From Troglohyphantes excavatus (Eukaryota > Arthropoda > Arachnida > Araneae > Linyphiidae): 64,000 bases of DNA. A program made the position numbers and the translations under genes. The DNA lies in the NCBI GenBank assembly GCA_963932185.1, contig OZ010666.1:42203592-42267591 (forward strand). The letters run 5' to 3'. The notes under the pieces are model-generated. The model had not been told where the DNA came from and searched no databases. It saw only the letters and a program-made list of their open reading frames with translations. The stretch's first letter is position 1. Every line of letters starts with the position of its first letter. Of the stretch, positions 1 through 14,200 are shown piece after piece.

Positions 1-3000
1 ACAAAATATAGGCAGAACACATATCATTCTGAGATAGCTTTATAAAATATTGTCAATTAATTAAATATCATTAATTCATGGATATGTCACTGTATTACGT
101 TATTCAGTAAGTTATGTTTGTCTAAAATAATTAAAAAATAGTTACCAAAAGTTCAGTTTATAGGTTAATTTTTTTTTTGCTCACACAAACCGGGATCCTT
201 TTTGGAACATCAGAAGTCATGTGATTGCCAATCAAATTTAAAAATGCATTATTATCCTTAAATGCATTTCTTCTGTTTATATTTTGGTTAAATTCTATCT
301 ATACATATTCCATGCTTGTATGAAATTCTATATGTGCATATATAAGAATTTCGGAATCATCAATACATTTCTTATTATGCCACATGCAATATCATTCTGG
401 GAAACGTTTTATTTTAAATTTTGATGGTTTATTTAATCTAAACTTATATAAGTTAACTGCATAGTCACTGTTACGGTTGCTTTCAATACGCCATCTTTAA
501 AAATGGGCGACAACAGTATTATTGTAGTTTGGATTTTTTTCTTTTATTATCATTCAAGAAGAGAAAAATTATCATCAGTGAAGATAATATTCTCATTTTT
601 TACAATGACTTTATTTAAATCGAATTCTCAGCTATAAATTTTGTTTACTAGTCAGAGTATCCCTTCAAATGTTGATAACACCATTTCTTAGAGCTAGCTT
701 TTCAACAACAAAAGGTAGTTTTATTTCTAAACTTTAATTTTCTATGATATCTCTCTATGGTTTTGAATATTTATTTACCAGAGACAAAAAAATATTGAAA
801 TTGAAATATTCTAATCACTTCCCAAAAATTTTAAAAGTTTATTTTCTTTCCCGTAGTATGTACAAACATAAAAGTGCTCAATATGTGCTTCATTTTAAGC
901 ACTTTTTAGGCGACTCCAAAACCCAATTAAATGAGTCACACACATTGATGAGAATTTAGAGATTTTTATTACATCCCGCATAAAACAAATAAAGAAAAAT
1001 AAAAAATTACGTTCTTATAAATGTAAAAATAAAAAACATCTACGATTGTAATTCGGATTTATCTCTATTTTGTGTATATTTCAGAGTAGAAATTTTAAAA
1101 TGGTTAAAACTATCGATTCAATAATACAACTTAAAAATTCAAATTGCGATGCAAAAGTATTGTGTATAATCTGCTATTTATTAACAATCTTTTTAAACGA
1201 AAATTTTCAATTCAATTACAGTAATATACTTGGGAATTCGACTTGCGCATACAAGTTCAATTGTCCTAAAAATTTTAAACAGCGTTATAAAACAATAGTT
1301 GTGACATTTTGTTGCAACGGTTGACCTATTTTTTAAAAATATGCCTTGGTCAGTTTTAAAAATCTTTATTTTTTTTATATAATAAATTTACTAAATTGAT
1401 ATTGGTTTAATTTTTAATTAAAATTCTAAAATTGGAAATTAAACTATTATTGTAAAAATAACATATCTACAATAAAAGAAGCGGTAGTAAAATACTTTTT
1501 TACCCACAGACTGTAAATCATTTTAACAAAAAATAATGTTTGCATTTAATTAATTATCCTAATATAAAATTATATTATTATTTCCCTACATATATCCTAG
1601 TATATCTAAAAATTTTATTAGGTTTATTAAAATATTTTTTCTATTTTTATAACTTTAAATTCAATCAATTTCAATCTTCTTAAAACATTAAATATGTCAA
1701 ATTTACTTAGTGATTAATTCCATGGCAAAAATACTAATGGCAAAAATATAAAATATACCTCCTAAATATAATTTTTAAAACTCATAACGTGAAATTATTT
1801 GATGTTCCTTTCGAAAAGATTTACCGTAAGAAGCAAAGTATGTTTACAGCTTTCGCAATCACGTTCCATATATTCTTTTCATATGCAATTCTACTAAATA
1901 TTTTGCAAATATTATATTACGAAACTTAATTATATATGAAAATATTTTTTAATTAAAAAAATATATGATAAAAATACATTGTCAAATAGATCTATCTCAG
2001 ATAAAATAATATAGTTTATTTTAAAAACTCTAATATGTCTTTAACCCGAAAGCGCATATATGTATAAAAAATTTCATCACCTAATTCCCTACATTTTTAC
2101 ATAATGACTTCATTTTCATGTCATTAAATGGCATTTTACATCAGAGTAGCATATATTTCAACAGAGTACAGATTTTTTTTAACAGAAATAAAGTTTATAA
2201 AAGAAGCTTTTAATTTCCCAAGTAAAACCACAAAATTCCACCAAAAACCATCATCATAATTATCTCCGAATTTCACAATCTCATATTCCGTTTCCGTAAT
2301 TTCACGTTTTCATTTCATTTTCAAAGCTTTACACGAAATACAGCTGAGAATTTACAACAAAGGAATAAAAAAAAACATTATTCAAATTAAAAAGTGAACT
2401 GAAACTCGCTATTAAAAAAAAATACTCTCAGACCAGTTCCTGAAGAGACGTAAGTTTTTATTCATTCTTCAGTTCAAGGTGCATCAAGGTCATCAATGAA
2501 ATCCCCTTCCTTTGCATGTAACCTCATCTATTGCTGTAAATATATTACGATTTTGTGCACAAACGCGTTTCCTCTTTGTTTGGGCTGCAATTATCTTGAA
2601 ATCCGAAGCTATCAAGGGGATTCCCATTGGTAAAATATTTTCTGCATTGTCAGAAAACTTCAGATTAATTTGCCCTATTAGACGTTATTTACAGGTGATT
2701 TTGCTATTAGGGAAAATAAATGCAAGGTCAGAGGAGAAATGCGTATAAGTTTTACACACCTTTCCGGGGTTTTCTGAAACATTAACTACAAAAATTGATG
2801 AGCACTCGTTGAAATCATTGGTGGCTTAAACTACATTGTGATGAAAAAGGGAAAGTGTGGAGGATATTGTTTGGAAATTTTCTAATCTATATTTGACATT
2901 TTGAAATATTTATATTTTTAAATTAAATTAAAAGTATTATTTTGGTCTTTTTAATGTATTTAAAAGCAATTCGATAGAAATATTTCACTTCAGAAATTTC

Positions 3001-5405
3001 AAGCAAATTCATATAAAATATAATTTTTTTGAGGACGAGGACAAACTTTTTGCTAAAATTGAGTACTTTCTGTACTGTACGACTGTACTTTCTGTACTGT
3101 ACAACTATACTTTCATTGTACTAAGTTGTAAAACGTAAAAAACGATAATTGTTTTTTATTAGTTAAAAACATTAAAAGTCATAATACTGTATATGTTTAT
3201 GATGAAACTTTGTTTTTTGCTTTCTGCACAATCACTTCGAATGGACCGTAATCGTCCTTCCCCTGGACTCTTTATTTATAAACTTGTTATTCGGTCTCAT
3301 TCTAATCGTTAAAACAAAATCCGATTTTTTGACATCTAGCAATCTAATCTTATATTTGTGTTTAAGGCATAAGAGGTGACCCATAACTTAACTTACATCA
3401 GATTATTAAATTTAATTTTCTTAACGTCTAATTAACCCCAAAAACACTTCAACTTTCACTTTTTCTGCACGTCCCCAGCCGAACTTCAAGAAGCGACACG
3501 GATAATTTAAACGTTGGCGGCTTTCCCCACCGTCCTTTCATTAGTCGATTTGATTTTCTTCATTCCGAAAACATCACTCAAACAGAAGCTGCTCATCACT
3601 CTGAAATAAATTGGCGTCCGTCGCTAATAGGAAACCTGGTTTGGGAGAGAGAGAGAGCAAGCAGACCGGTGTCTTCCACTTGTTAAGGAATCTTACCTCA
3701 TTTTTCTGACCTGAACTGCTATATCCTAAAGGGGAAATGTCAGCTGCGAGTGGCAAATGAAGAAGAAAAAACAGGGTCTAATCAGGAGAATTGATTAAGC
3801 AATTGACTGGTAGCGTTCAACCTTTCCATTTGCATACTAATGTTGAGGAGCGAAGATGGTGGTTTAACACCCGGAGATCAGATAAAGTTCGTCATTTATT
3901 AATGTTATGTTTTTGATGGGATAGTGTTTTGCTGGTTTGTATATATGCCGATTTTGGTGGCGGGTAATTAATATTTCGGAATATGGTACAGGAAATAAAC
4001 TTTGTCGTTGTAGATCATCAATTCAAATCAATTTGTGTGTTAATAATTTAAATATTTATTGAAAGAGTTTTTAGGTGGCATTTCGAATTTTAATGGTTGT
4101 CAGTTCATTTCGTTACAAAATTGCAACATTTGCAAGTTTAACCCTCTGACGCTCATGGACGTGGTATCATGTTAAAAAATCTCCAGTTTTTACAGCAATG
4201 CACTCGACGTTTTATTTAATTCTTAAAAATACTCCATTTTACATTTTTCTTTTAAATTTAAAAGCTTTTAGGTACAATTTACAAGCTATATATTTACAGT
4301 TAAATACAAATTTAAAACACAATATTAAAAAAATTATTCTCAGGAAAATTAATTAAACTTCCAAACAGTGAAACCAACTTTGCAATCGTCAAAAATGCTT
4401 GAGCGTTAGTGGATTAAAATATATCTCGTTCAGCTTCAAAGTTAAATAAAACTTAATCTAGCCTGTTAAAAGTAATTTATTTTTATCTGGCAGTCAATCG
4501 AAAATATTATAATTTGCTTTAATTTTTAAACGTTTGCATCAAAAACATTTTTGACATCAAACTCCAGTTTTTAAAATTTATATATTTTAAATTTAACGTA
4601 TGACACTGGATAAAACCAAATAAAAAAAATAACATGATTTCTAAATTAAAAATCGATCTCAATTTACCACCGTTTGAAGGATTTATAATGTAATTAAACA
4701 ATTCAACATTTTCAAAAAACAAAGACATCTTAAAAAAACTCATTTGTTTCATTTTTTCTTGCGCTCATTTGATTTGAAAGAATTTTACATTCAATAAAAA
4801 CATGTTATTCCGTTTGCAGTCTAGCATTGTATCTAATAATCGTTGCATTAATAAATAACAATTAATGTTATAAAATTTAAAAAAATTGACACAAGACCAA
4901 TTATAAAAATTAACGCAGACTACAACCATCTATTACGATGAATAAAAATTGTCAAAATTTTAAAATTTGACCAATATAATGTCATTTTCTTAATATTTTT
5001 AAATTAACGAAACCAATTTAATCCATCTATTCCTTCACTCATAAGACTTTAGATACACAAAGACTTACCTTTTACACAATGTTCTATTATGTTTCTAATC
5101 TTCAATATAACAATAGAGTAAGTAATACTACATTCTTAAAACAGAGGGAACTATTAGTATCTTAACTTTGCATCCGAATTTCAAGTTAAGTAACCTTCAA
5201 CGAACTTTAAAGTAATCGTTCAAAGGGACAAAGGCCGAAACAGTGCTGACAAAGTTAAATCAACAAACAATTCATGGATTACACGATATAAAAAGAGGAA
5301 ACAGATTTTTAAAAAGATCTTTTTCCCAACGAACACACAATCTGTCATGATCATCTCCGAAATCCTCTCACAGTTTTCAGGATTGTCACATTTAATCTGC
5401 ATGTT
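1..5405. other. Intergenic DNA, no gene recognised
   Basis: AT-rich sequence with only short open frames that resemble no protein I know. Slightly more GC-rich, less repetitive islands occur at about 2440-2760 and 3430-3900. The first holds two nuclear-receptor-like half sites (TCAAGGTCA at 2484-2492 and a weaker one just upstream). The second holds a short GA run near 3651. These may be conserved non-coding elements, but a single sequence cannot show that. Confidence 0.6.
3064..3115. repeat. Short tandem repeat, about 22-bp unit
   Basis: The unit TACTTTCTGTACTGTAC plus about five bases is present twice in nearly identical form, followed by a degraded third copy. The unit contains the small palindrome GTACTGTAC. 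Confidence 0.7.
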
Positions 5406-5443
5406 GCGCTGCATGAGATATCACATCAGATCTCATGCAGCGC
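5406..5443. repeat. Perfect 14-bp inverted repeat (hairpin)
   Basis: The arms GCGCTGCATGAGAT (5406-5419) and ATCTCATGCAGCGC (5430-5443) are exact reverse complements around a 10-nt spacer. The stem is GC-richer than its surroundings. No U-run or gene boundary is adjacent, so its role is unknown. Confidence 0.85.
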
Positions 5444-5770
5444 GTGCCACTAAAAGTCAGCAGCTAGTAGAAGGAATAGCAATGAGCTCAAGACAAAAAA
5501 TCTGCATTCAAAAGAATACGGAAGGTCAAGTTCAGACAACCATTTGTCTAAATAAAAATTATGAGTTTTTTACAGTTTTGTAGGCTATGGAAGAAAGTTA
5601 GAGGACATTAGAAAATCCGATTATCAATTTGATGCTTTGCTTTAGCTTACCAAAGGTTTTTCTATAGTCTTCATTTATTTCAATGTTTGTAAGCCAATAT
5701 ATCTTTGAGTTTTATTTTCAAATAAAAGCTTACGAGAACGTAAAATAGAGGTTATTTAACTGATATTTTC

Positions 5771-5822
5771 ACCGTTACTAATAGACCAATGTGCAGCTGT
5801 AGTGCGACGTTAATTAACCAAA
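5771..5822 (+). repeat. SINE tail fragment
   Basis: About 50 bp match the 3' part of the tRNA-derived SINE described at 22340-22743 and 57696-58080, including the block GTGCGACGTTAATTAACCAA. The tRNA-like head is missing, so this is a truncated copy. Confidence 0.6.
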
Positions 5823-8800
5823 AGAAAGCCACATCTAATATTTACTATATGAGATGCTTACTGATCCAGATCCACTCCAGGTTGGTAATCGAAATAATTT
5901 CCTTTGCGTTACAGATACCTGTTAATTAATATTAGAATTTTCAGTTGTACATCATTTATTGGTAAAAACATACTTGTACACCATGAAGTGAAAATTATAG
6001 TTTTTTTTATCTTCTTTGAATCTATCTCAGTTTTAATACAATGCCTCATTTATTAATAAGTAGCAAGTTTTCGTTCAAAACAAGTTTTCACTTTTAAAAA
6101 ATTATTAATATTTTTTTTGTATTTATGCAATGGCTTCCTTTACATCATCTTTGAATATGTATCCTAATTTTTTAATTTTAAATTGTTAAATTTTTAGTTT
6201 ATTTTTATATCCCTTTCCAACCACACGTGAGGTAAAATGGGTAGTCAGTGGCACTTATGCGATTTTTCGTGTGTTTAAAAACAAATTATTTATACTTAAA
6301 TTACAATTTAAATGAAGTAGAATAAATAGAAATCATCATATGTATATTTATTTATTTTTGGTATGTGTTATTTTTATATTAATTATTGATTGATAATATA
6401 CATAGCGTGATAAAATTACGACAACGAAGTCAAACACTTCATAATTTAAGTAATTTTTAGGCAGTCTTCACAAATGTGTCCATAAAATAAACAAGTAAAA
6501 ACTAATTTCTCGCAACATGATTATACTGAAAGATTTTAGATAAAATAAAGAACTTCGGTATTGACGGTTTCGTGTACAAGAAATGTGAAACTATTCATGC
6601 ATTGCCAGGTCACAAAACCAGCCTTTTTCCATTCTATCGGGGTTAGAGGTGGAATACTATTGAGCATTGCAATCCTTGCAAGCATGATTCAAAATGCAAT
6701 CTCAAAACATCTTGAATTAAAACCCGCATTGAATACTGTACATAAGATCCATTGCAAAACTCTTTTCAATTCCATTGCAACAGACTTTTGCATCAGCTAA
6801 TATATTTTTAAAAAATTGTTAGGTTTACTATCCACTATTTCTTGATTTCTGAATAGATTAACTTTAATTGTAAGTCAAAATTCACTGGGAAATTTATACA
6901 ATTACCGAAACGATTATTGAATAGATATGAATGGTAATTTTTTTTAAGTAAGTGATTTAAATTTTAATAGATATTCTTCCAACTGATAAACCACAAAAAA
7001 AAATCGCTTTTGTTTTAAAACATTATGGTTTCATTTTGTATTAAAAATCAATGATAGCGTTAATTTTTTCAAAATTAGGGAATAAAGAAGTATCAGCTAA
7101 AGGATATATAATAGATACATTAAACATAACTATAAACTTTCCAAAATACAAATTACAATGGAAATTAATTTAATTTCGGGAGATAAAGCTCTTTTGAAAC
7201 ACTTAAACACTTCCTTTTCCTGCATTTGCTTCTGAATTGAAAATGTTGATAAACGTTATTTTGTTAATATACATTCATTTTCTGAATGAAACAGCAAACT
7301 GCAAGCGTGTGTTTCTAATTAAAGCAGAATTTTATTAAATTTTCAAAGAAACAAATAAATTTTTGTGATAATTTTGTTAGTAGTTTTAAAGTAATTTATT
7401 TTTGTGTACACATAAAATTTTTATTTTCTTTAAATGAACAGTTTTTCTACCTAAATATTTTTTAAAATACACAAAAAAATTACGACATCTAATATGTAAA
7501 CTGTTTGTCATATACTAAATAAATAAAGCTTATATCTATATACTGTAATTACTGAGATTAAATTCCAGTAATGTAATTTAAATAATTATTTTTGATGAAA
7601 TTCTTTTTGAATTTTTTACTGAATGGTTTGTTGTATAAGTTTCTTTTCAAATTTGTGATTAAAATACTATCTATGCATTTATTTAAAGTACTTGACCTGT
7701 TTTGTTTTTAGTTATTTGGTTTACATCACTTTATTAAGTAAATAATTTTTAAAAAATATTCAATTTTAAGATATTAAAATTCATTTAAATACATTTTTAC
7801 TTACAATCCCTTTAATTTAAAGTTTGTTACAAATCTAAACTTTGCAAAGTTTCTAATATTGCGATTCGGTAAAACTCGTTTGCAGTTCGTTTTTTTTTAT
7901 ATCAAAAATGAGAATATGACCAACAAACGGCAAAAGTTCATACGAAATCCAATTTTCGAAAATACCTGTAAAAACACTTTTCATTTCACACAAAATCATC
8001 TCATTGTTTTCTCAAAAGAACACCCAATAACCCACACATTCTCTTTAAAAAACAAAAACAATAGAAGATCAAAAACTCGGCGATCACACCTCAAAGTGTT
8101 AGGAATCTTCCCACCACAACACTTTTCAGTGCGATATTCCCAACTGTGAGATACTAATAGTTAGTCTGGTGGTATATTTACGATAAAAAAAGACGATCAC
8201 TATCTCGAAATCAGCTTTGTTTTTTGATCAAAATACGCCGTGAGACTTCTTAGGCATGAATGTCCACTCCTCCCGGATATGTTATTATTTCTGTCGGGAT
8301 CGCTTTCCAGGTCGGGAAAACACGATTAAAGCTGAAGATATCTCACTACTTTTTCTTGTTTTAAAGAAGGGTGCCCTTTTTTCTTGTTGTTTTTTTGTTT
8401 ACGTCTTTCGCGCGCTTTATTGAATACGGAAATGGCTGGAGATTGATTCCTTTCCCTGTGATGGGAGACGTTTATCACGTTTTGAGGTGGTAATTTTGGT
8501 TAGAGATCAGCGGACAAGTTTCTTGTGGGATGAAAACGTCTGCAATTTTAATCAATATCGGTTGGAAGTTTGAGTGGAAGTTGAGTCGGTTAGAAGTTTG
8601 AGTAATTTCTACAGTGGGTAAACTGCAACAGTAAGAAAAAAAGTAAATATAATATTGTAAAAGCGTTAGTAAGCAGTTAAATGTACATGAGTTTTGACCA
8701 AATTAAATTTTTTAGGCCAGTATACACGGGAGAGTTATTTACTGTTTCATAGCTGAGAAAATATCCAGAGAAACACGTCAAACTTTTATACAAAATTCGC

Positions 8801-8976
8801 GTTTGTTAGATTATATTATTTTCGTTCTTCCGAAGTCACAACAATCACAGATCCTCATGCACTGCAGTTCAACGCCTTATTTATTTTTTTATTTAATGGT
8901 GCTATGGCAATATATTTTTATTCACTCTTAAGATTAATAAATTTAAATTTATTACTTACATGTGTAAGCTTCTATC
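5823..8976. other. Intergenic DNA, no gene recognised
   Basis: AT-rich with only short open frames. The open frame at 7859-8149 is basic and low-complexity and matches nothing I recognise. A GC-richer island lies at about 8180-8620. I see no splice-framed exon, RNA gene or clear transposon terminus here. Confidence 0.55.
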
Positions 8977-8978
8977 TA

Positions 8979-11268
8979 CACTGTTTAAAATAGGTATTCA
9001 AAAATAAGTGAAATGTACTCATTTTTGAATACATTCGATGCTTATCATAGCTCTGAATACATAAGTTTCATTTTTAAAAAAGACATGTACTCATAGGCGT
9101 AGGAAGTAGGGGGGCTGGGGGTGCTCGAGCCCCCCCAGGAATTATTTTGAAGGGGCTCAGCCCCCCCCCCCCTAATATTATACTTAAAAAAATACTTCCT
9201 ACTGAGAATTCCTACAAAGAGGCATTCGAAAAGAAGCGCCCCTTATTTATTCTAAACGTGTTTTAAAGTGGGGGGAATTTGCTTTGAAAGGTACAGGCGA
9301 GGACAATGAGTTCTTTTCTCAACTGTTTCCAATCGAAGACGACTTGTACATGTCATTAGTCATATGTCACCTTTTGTGAGAAACACCAGAAAATTACCTA
9401 TTTGCCGTCAACAGCTGTACTTCGTTTGCAAAATGCTACCGCCATCTGGTTACTCGACCAGCCATGTCGGTAACACCCTGGGTAGCACGGTCTTCTTCAA
9501 GACATGTGAATGGCCACCAAAGTTGGGATATGTATAGTTCGTCCCCATTTGTTTGTAATTTACTGGCTCTCGCCCTTTAGTCGATTTTAGCTGATTGATT
9601 ATCTCCCCATTGTGAATGACAATGTATGCTTGTGTAGACAGGTTTCTATATAGGCTTTTCCCCTAGGGCCGAAGTCATGGAAGCAACAAAAAAGAAATCC
9701 CTGGTGAGATCTTACAACCGCATTACAGTTTCTTTTTTTAGTGTAAAGACAGCAATTTTAGGAAGCATTTCTTTTTACAAACGAAAGGTAGTAGATTTCT
9801 TCTGTCAGCATATTCCTCTGCGTTGTCAGTTAAGTAATTTTTTTCTGCATTCTAAAAGTCAATTAAAAGTAATGCCATATTTTCTAACGATAAATGTAAT
9901 TATGCTAATATAAATTGGCAGTAACTCTAATTATAATGATGTTTAGTTTTGTTATACACTATTAAGTGAATAACATTAAGTATTGTATTCATTGATAAGT
10001 ATTGTATGTAAGTCATTGTAGAATTAGTGTAAGGAAAATGTGTATTTATATAAAGTCTAAATTGTTAATTATTTTATTGCATCAATAGAATACTAGTTAT
10101 GGTTTATTTAATTTCAGTAATATTTGAATTGACAAATTTATATCTTTTCACAATAATATCTAATTTTTTTTTTGTACTCAGTATACTCTGGCTTATTTTT
10201 ATTTTTTTATATATTACGTCCTTTCTTAAATGTCAGAAAAGCATAAATATGATAGTTTAGTTTGAAAACTACTTATAAATTTATCAATTTACACAGCTAA
10301 AATATAAACGTAATTTCAAGTATTTACATAAATGTCTACAACGCTAAAGCTTTAAAGAGTAATTTTAAGAATAATGTAAAAATGCGTTTTTAAATAAAAG
10401 AAAATATTATTATGGACATTTTATAAATTACAATCGTATTTCCCATAATTTATTCCATTTGAAGTAATAAAAGCCATCAGATTCATGCACTATTTTCTAA
10501 ACAGCTTATATAGTTGAAATTTCTTCGTTTAGAAAATTACATTTTGTTAAAGAAAGTTAAATAGAGACGAATTCCTCAAATCTGAAAAAAAATCATATTT
10601 TAGCGTACAAAACGGACATTTGAAATTATTAATAACATTTTCCTGGTTACATTATGTTCTAAAGCTATCCAAACAAAAACGGATACAAGTTAAAACATTT
10701 AACAAGTTAAACACTTGTTTGTAAAAAATAAAGCATTGATTGTTTTTTAATTGTTTAATAGCTCGCAACTCCGTACTATTTTATATTGTAAATAGATTGA
10801 AAAAAAAATTCAGCCCCCCCTGAAAAAAAGAAGTTCCTACGCCACTGCATGTACTCAAAAATGAGTACAATGAATAAAATGAGAAGTTGCGTGCCTACGT
10901 AGGCTGCCTTCATAAATCACTTTCAATAAATATCAACAATTACAACCAAGACTTACCGGGAATCGAAGACAGATCCTAAGGCAAAAGAATGGGAAGTAAG
11001 GTAATTGAGTTGTAATAACTCGGTTTCCATTTAAAGCAATCGAAATCAAATAATGTGGAAAACCGTCTTCTGAACAATATTGGTTCAGGTCGCTTTGTCC
11101 AGATGGTTTGAACAGAAGCTGAGATTAGTAATATTAAATCACACTGCTCATTTTTGAGAAAGTACGATACTTAAATTTGAGTACGTCATCCCTCATTTAC
11201 GATGCAATTGTACTCAAATAAAAGTGAGTATGTTTAGGCACTTATTTTTAAGTGGCCTTTTTGTACAG
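8979..11268. mobile_element. Degenerate TIR element (MITE-like), split by a nested hAT
   Basis: The left end CACTGTTTAAAATAGG runs on to AAAAATAAGTG. The right end, reverse-complemented, reads CTGTACAAAAAGGCC and also runs on to AAAAATAAGTG, giving imperfect terminal inverted repeats of about 30 bp. TA flanks both ends (8977-8978 and 11269-11270), as in the Tc1/mariner superfamily. A partial second copy at 14912 confirms a repeat family. It shares the block around GTACTCATTTTTGA and the block CCTTCATAAAT..CTTTCAATAAATATC. No transposase frame is visible. A 1.76-kb hAT-like element (9092-10847) interrupts it, so this host element is the older one. Confidence 0.6.
9092..10847. mobile_element. 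hAT-type transposon remnant with 8-bp TSD
   Basis: The left terminus CATAGGCGTAGGAA and right terminus TTCCTACGCCACTG (reverse complement CAGTGGCGTAGGAA) form short inverted repeats of the hAT type. The octamer CATGTACT occurs immediately outside both ends (9084-9091 and 10848-10855). An exact 8-bp duplication is the hAT hallmark. Just inside each end is a C/G homopolymer-rich subterminal segment. I could not recognise a transposase in the interior, and the 78-codon open frame at 9677-9913 looks like chance, so this is non-autonomous or heavily decayed. It sits inside the TIR element at 8979-11268. Confidence 0.8.
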
Positions 11269-11270
11269 TA

Positions 11271-14200
11271 TGGGAACAAGAAAAATGTGTAATTTCAACT
11301 AGGAAACCTTTTCAAAATATTAAGATCCATGCAAAACAATTGAACAAATTTTGGTTAGTTTACAAATATCGAACTTCTGTAAAAAAAATTCTGCAGTTTG
11401 TAGTTCTCAGAAACTGCTTAGTTGCAATTCGGCACTGACTTCATGAATGGCATCCAATTATTTTTCTAAAAGTAAAATTCTCCCCTTTATATGGTGTGTA
11501 CGAGCGTATATTGTCATATTTTAAAGACTCTATTTCTTAAATTTAGAAAACTTATTTTTTTCCTTTGTATGTGGCTTTTAATTGTGAAATATAAAAATGA
11601 ATTATAGCAATTCTTTAAAACAATATAAAAAATACAAACAGGTGCAAGTGTTCAGAAAATTCAGTTAGTTAAAAGAATTTTTATAAGTAACCTGTACTGT
11701 GTACATAAAGTTCACTAACGTTGCAAATGACAAAAAAAAAATCAGCCAGTATAATTAATACCGGTTTAGTGACCTATATATAATTATAAATATTTTCATT
11801 TGTTTACAGTTTTTGAAATATTTATAATTATTTGGTTCTCAAAAAATATTTTTTTACACATCGAATTAAAGTATTAATATATTTCCATTTAGGCTATTTA
11901 CAACAATTATTATTTTCTGTTAATATAGTTCACTACTTTTCGAATATGGAAAAATAAAACAATTTTTTTTAAATATAAAATAGATCCTATCAACATTAAT
12001 TCGTATAAAGTGTTAACGATACTTGAAGCTAGTATAAAAAACTACTAAATTCTGAGCTTTATTAACGCAATCTATGACAATAAAATCTAACAAAATAAGT
12101 GCTAAATCCTTCATTTTACAATCATATAAAGTAGGACTTCAGTGTAAAATATTAATTTATTTTATGAAATAAAAACATTTTCTTTTTTATAAAATTAACA
12201 AAGAGGGAAATGTAAAATGCCTTACAATACCAAACTTATCTGTCCACACACCAAAATTTGTTTTTCATTTCCCAAATCAAAGTTTCCGCATACTTGGGAT
12301 AGCAAATAAGAACCTGCATGAATTAACTTCACAACATGCCCCTTATAACACTCACCCTGTCACCTCCGCTTACAAATTTGAAATAAATAAATCAAATCGA
12401 TTCCCCCCGAAGCTCTACTAGTTTTGCTTTCTAATTAATAAAAAAAGCACACGTGAGCGGAAGCAAACAAGCGTTATTAAAAGTCTAAATAAATTAATAT
12501 TTAGAAGGGGGGGGGGGGTACTTCCAAGTTATTTTCCCGTCTCCAGGAAACCAAGCCATTCTTTTGTTTGTGCGAACTCTGAACTCTCGCTGTGTTGGAT
12601 GAATAGCAATGAATCCACCTGAGAACTGCTATGCATTTCACACGGAATGGCTCATAAAGTGATAAATGCGCCATCAGTGGGTGATTGTTGGGTTAATGGG
12701 TAATTTAAACAGGATCTTTCATTCCAAGTGTTGCGGTCGTATTAAAAAAAGGCGTTGTTGTCTGCGAGAGGAAAGAAGTTTGGATTAGCCATTTTGCACC
12801 GTTGCGTAAAGAATTAGCTGTTGCAAGTGGAACAACAATCTAACAGTTCTGGTGGCAGGTGTTAAAAGATTAATACACTCGACACCCGAGATTGATGAAG
12901 TGAATTCAATGTGATGACATTTGTTCGTTCGAAATGCTGACTGGCACTCTGAATAAGATTGCTTTGTGATTCTCTTTTAGATGAAAACTTGTTCTTTTGA
13001 TGTAATGATTTTAGATATAATTAGTTGACTAAAATTATATTTAATTATTTATTTATTTTAATTTATTCTTTAAATTATTTTTTTAAAGTTATTTACGTGA
13101 AAATATAATTGAGAAATGTTTTTTTAAAAGATTTATCAGTCTAAATACATTTGATTCAATATAAAACAATGCATAGTATGCTGAAGTACACATATAAAAT
13201 AACATTAAATAACTTTACTACTGTTATCTTATAGTAAAATTATGTTTAAATATATTTTTATTTAAACCTCATGGAAACCCCTTGGTCTATGGCGCAACCA
13301 GAATTTTTTTTCAAGGTTTTAAAATTTCATTTTCGTTTTGAGTTCATAAAATTTTTAACCTATGTAGTTTTCTCATAAGACCCAATCACACTTTTAAAAT
13401 AGCTAGAGATAAATATAGTTTTTTTTTCTTTTTTGGGTTTAAGTGCGACACACGAGAAGAAGTGATATGAGTCCAATGGGTGTTACCAGTTTGGAATGTT
13501 TGTAAAACAAAGGGATAAACAATAAAGGATTTCATTTTATATATATGAATGTTTTCATTTCATCTATTACTTAACGTAAAAGGCATTCATTTACCATACA
13601 TTTTCTTATATTGTCATACTGGAGACAAAACACAGGAAAGAATTTATATTCGTCAATAGAAGTGTATACTGTAAAACAATTATTGTAAAATTGCAAAAAT
13701 TAAAGGACAGAGATGTTTTAATAAACTTCTTAACGTATCTAAGAAAATAAAATGAAATATCTATATACATTTAATAGAAAAAGAAAATAAAAGCACACAT
13801 TGCTATATTAAAGTATTTTTAACTTTAACTATAAAAAAAATTATTAATTTGAAATGTAAATTGAAGTCAAACATATCAATTTATTGAACAGAAGATCATA
13901 TCAATTTATTAAACACTTGGAGATATATCATTGAAATAAAACTTTAGCTTAATGGTAATTATGAATTGAAACAGAAGCAGTTATCTGAATTAAATAACAT
14001 ATTCTTACATACAAGCAGTTTTATTTAAACTAGATTCCTACGTGTAAAACAAAATTGCTTTTGTTATTACACGTTTGTTCAAATTGTACAGGAGGATCCA
14101 GAAATTGTGCAAGTTTAGAAATGTTATCTTAGATACTGCAAAGTGTATTGCAACCCAAAAAAAATATCATTCCATCTAAGATCCCTCATTGTTGATTTCT

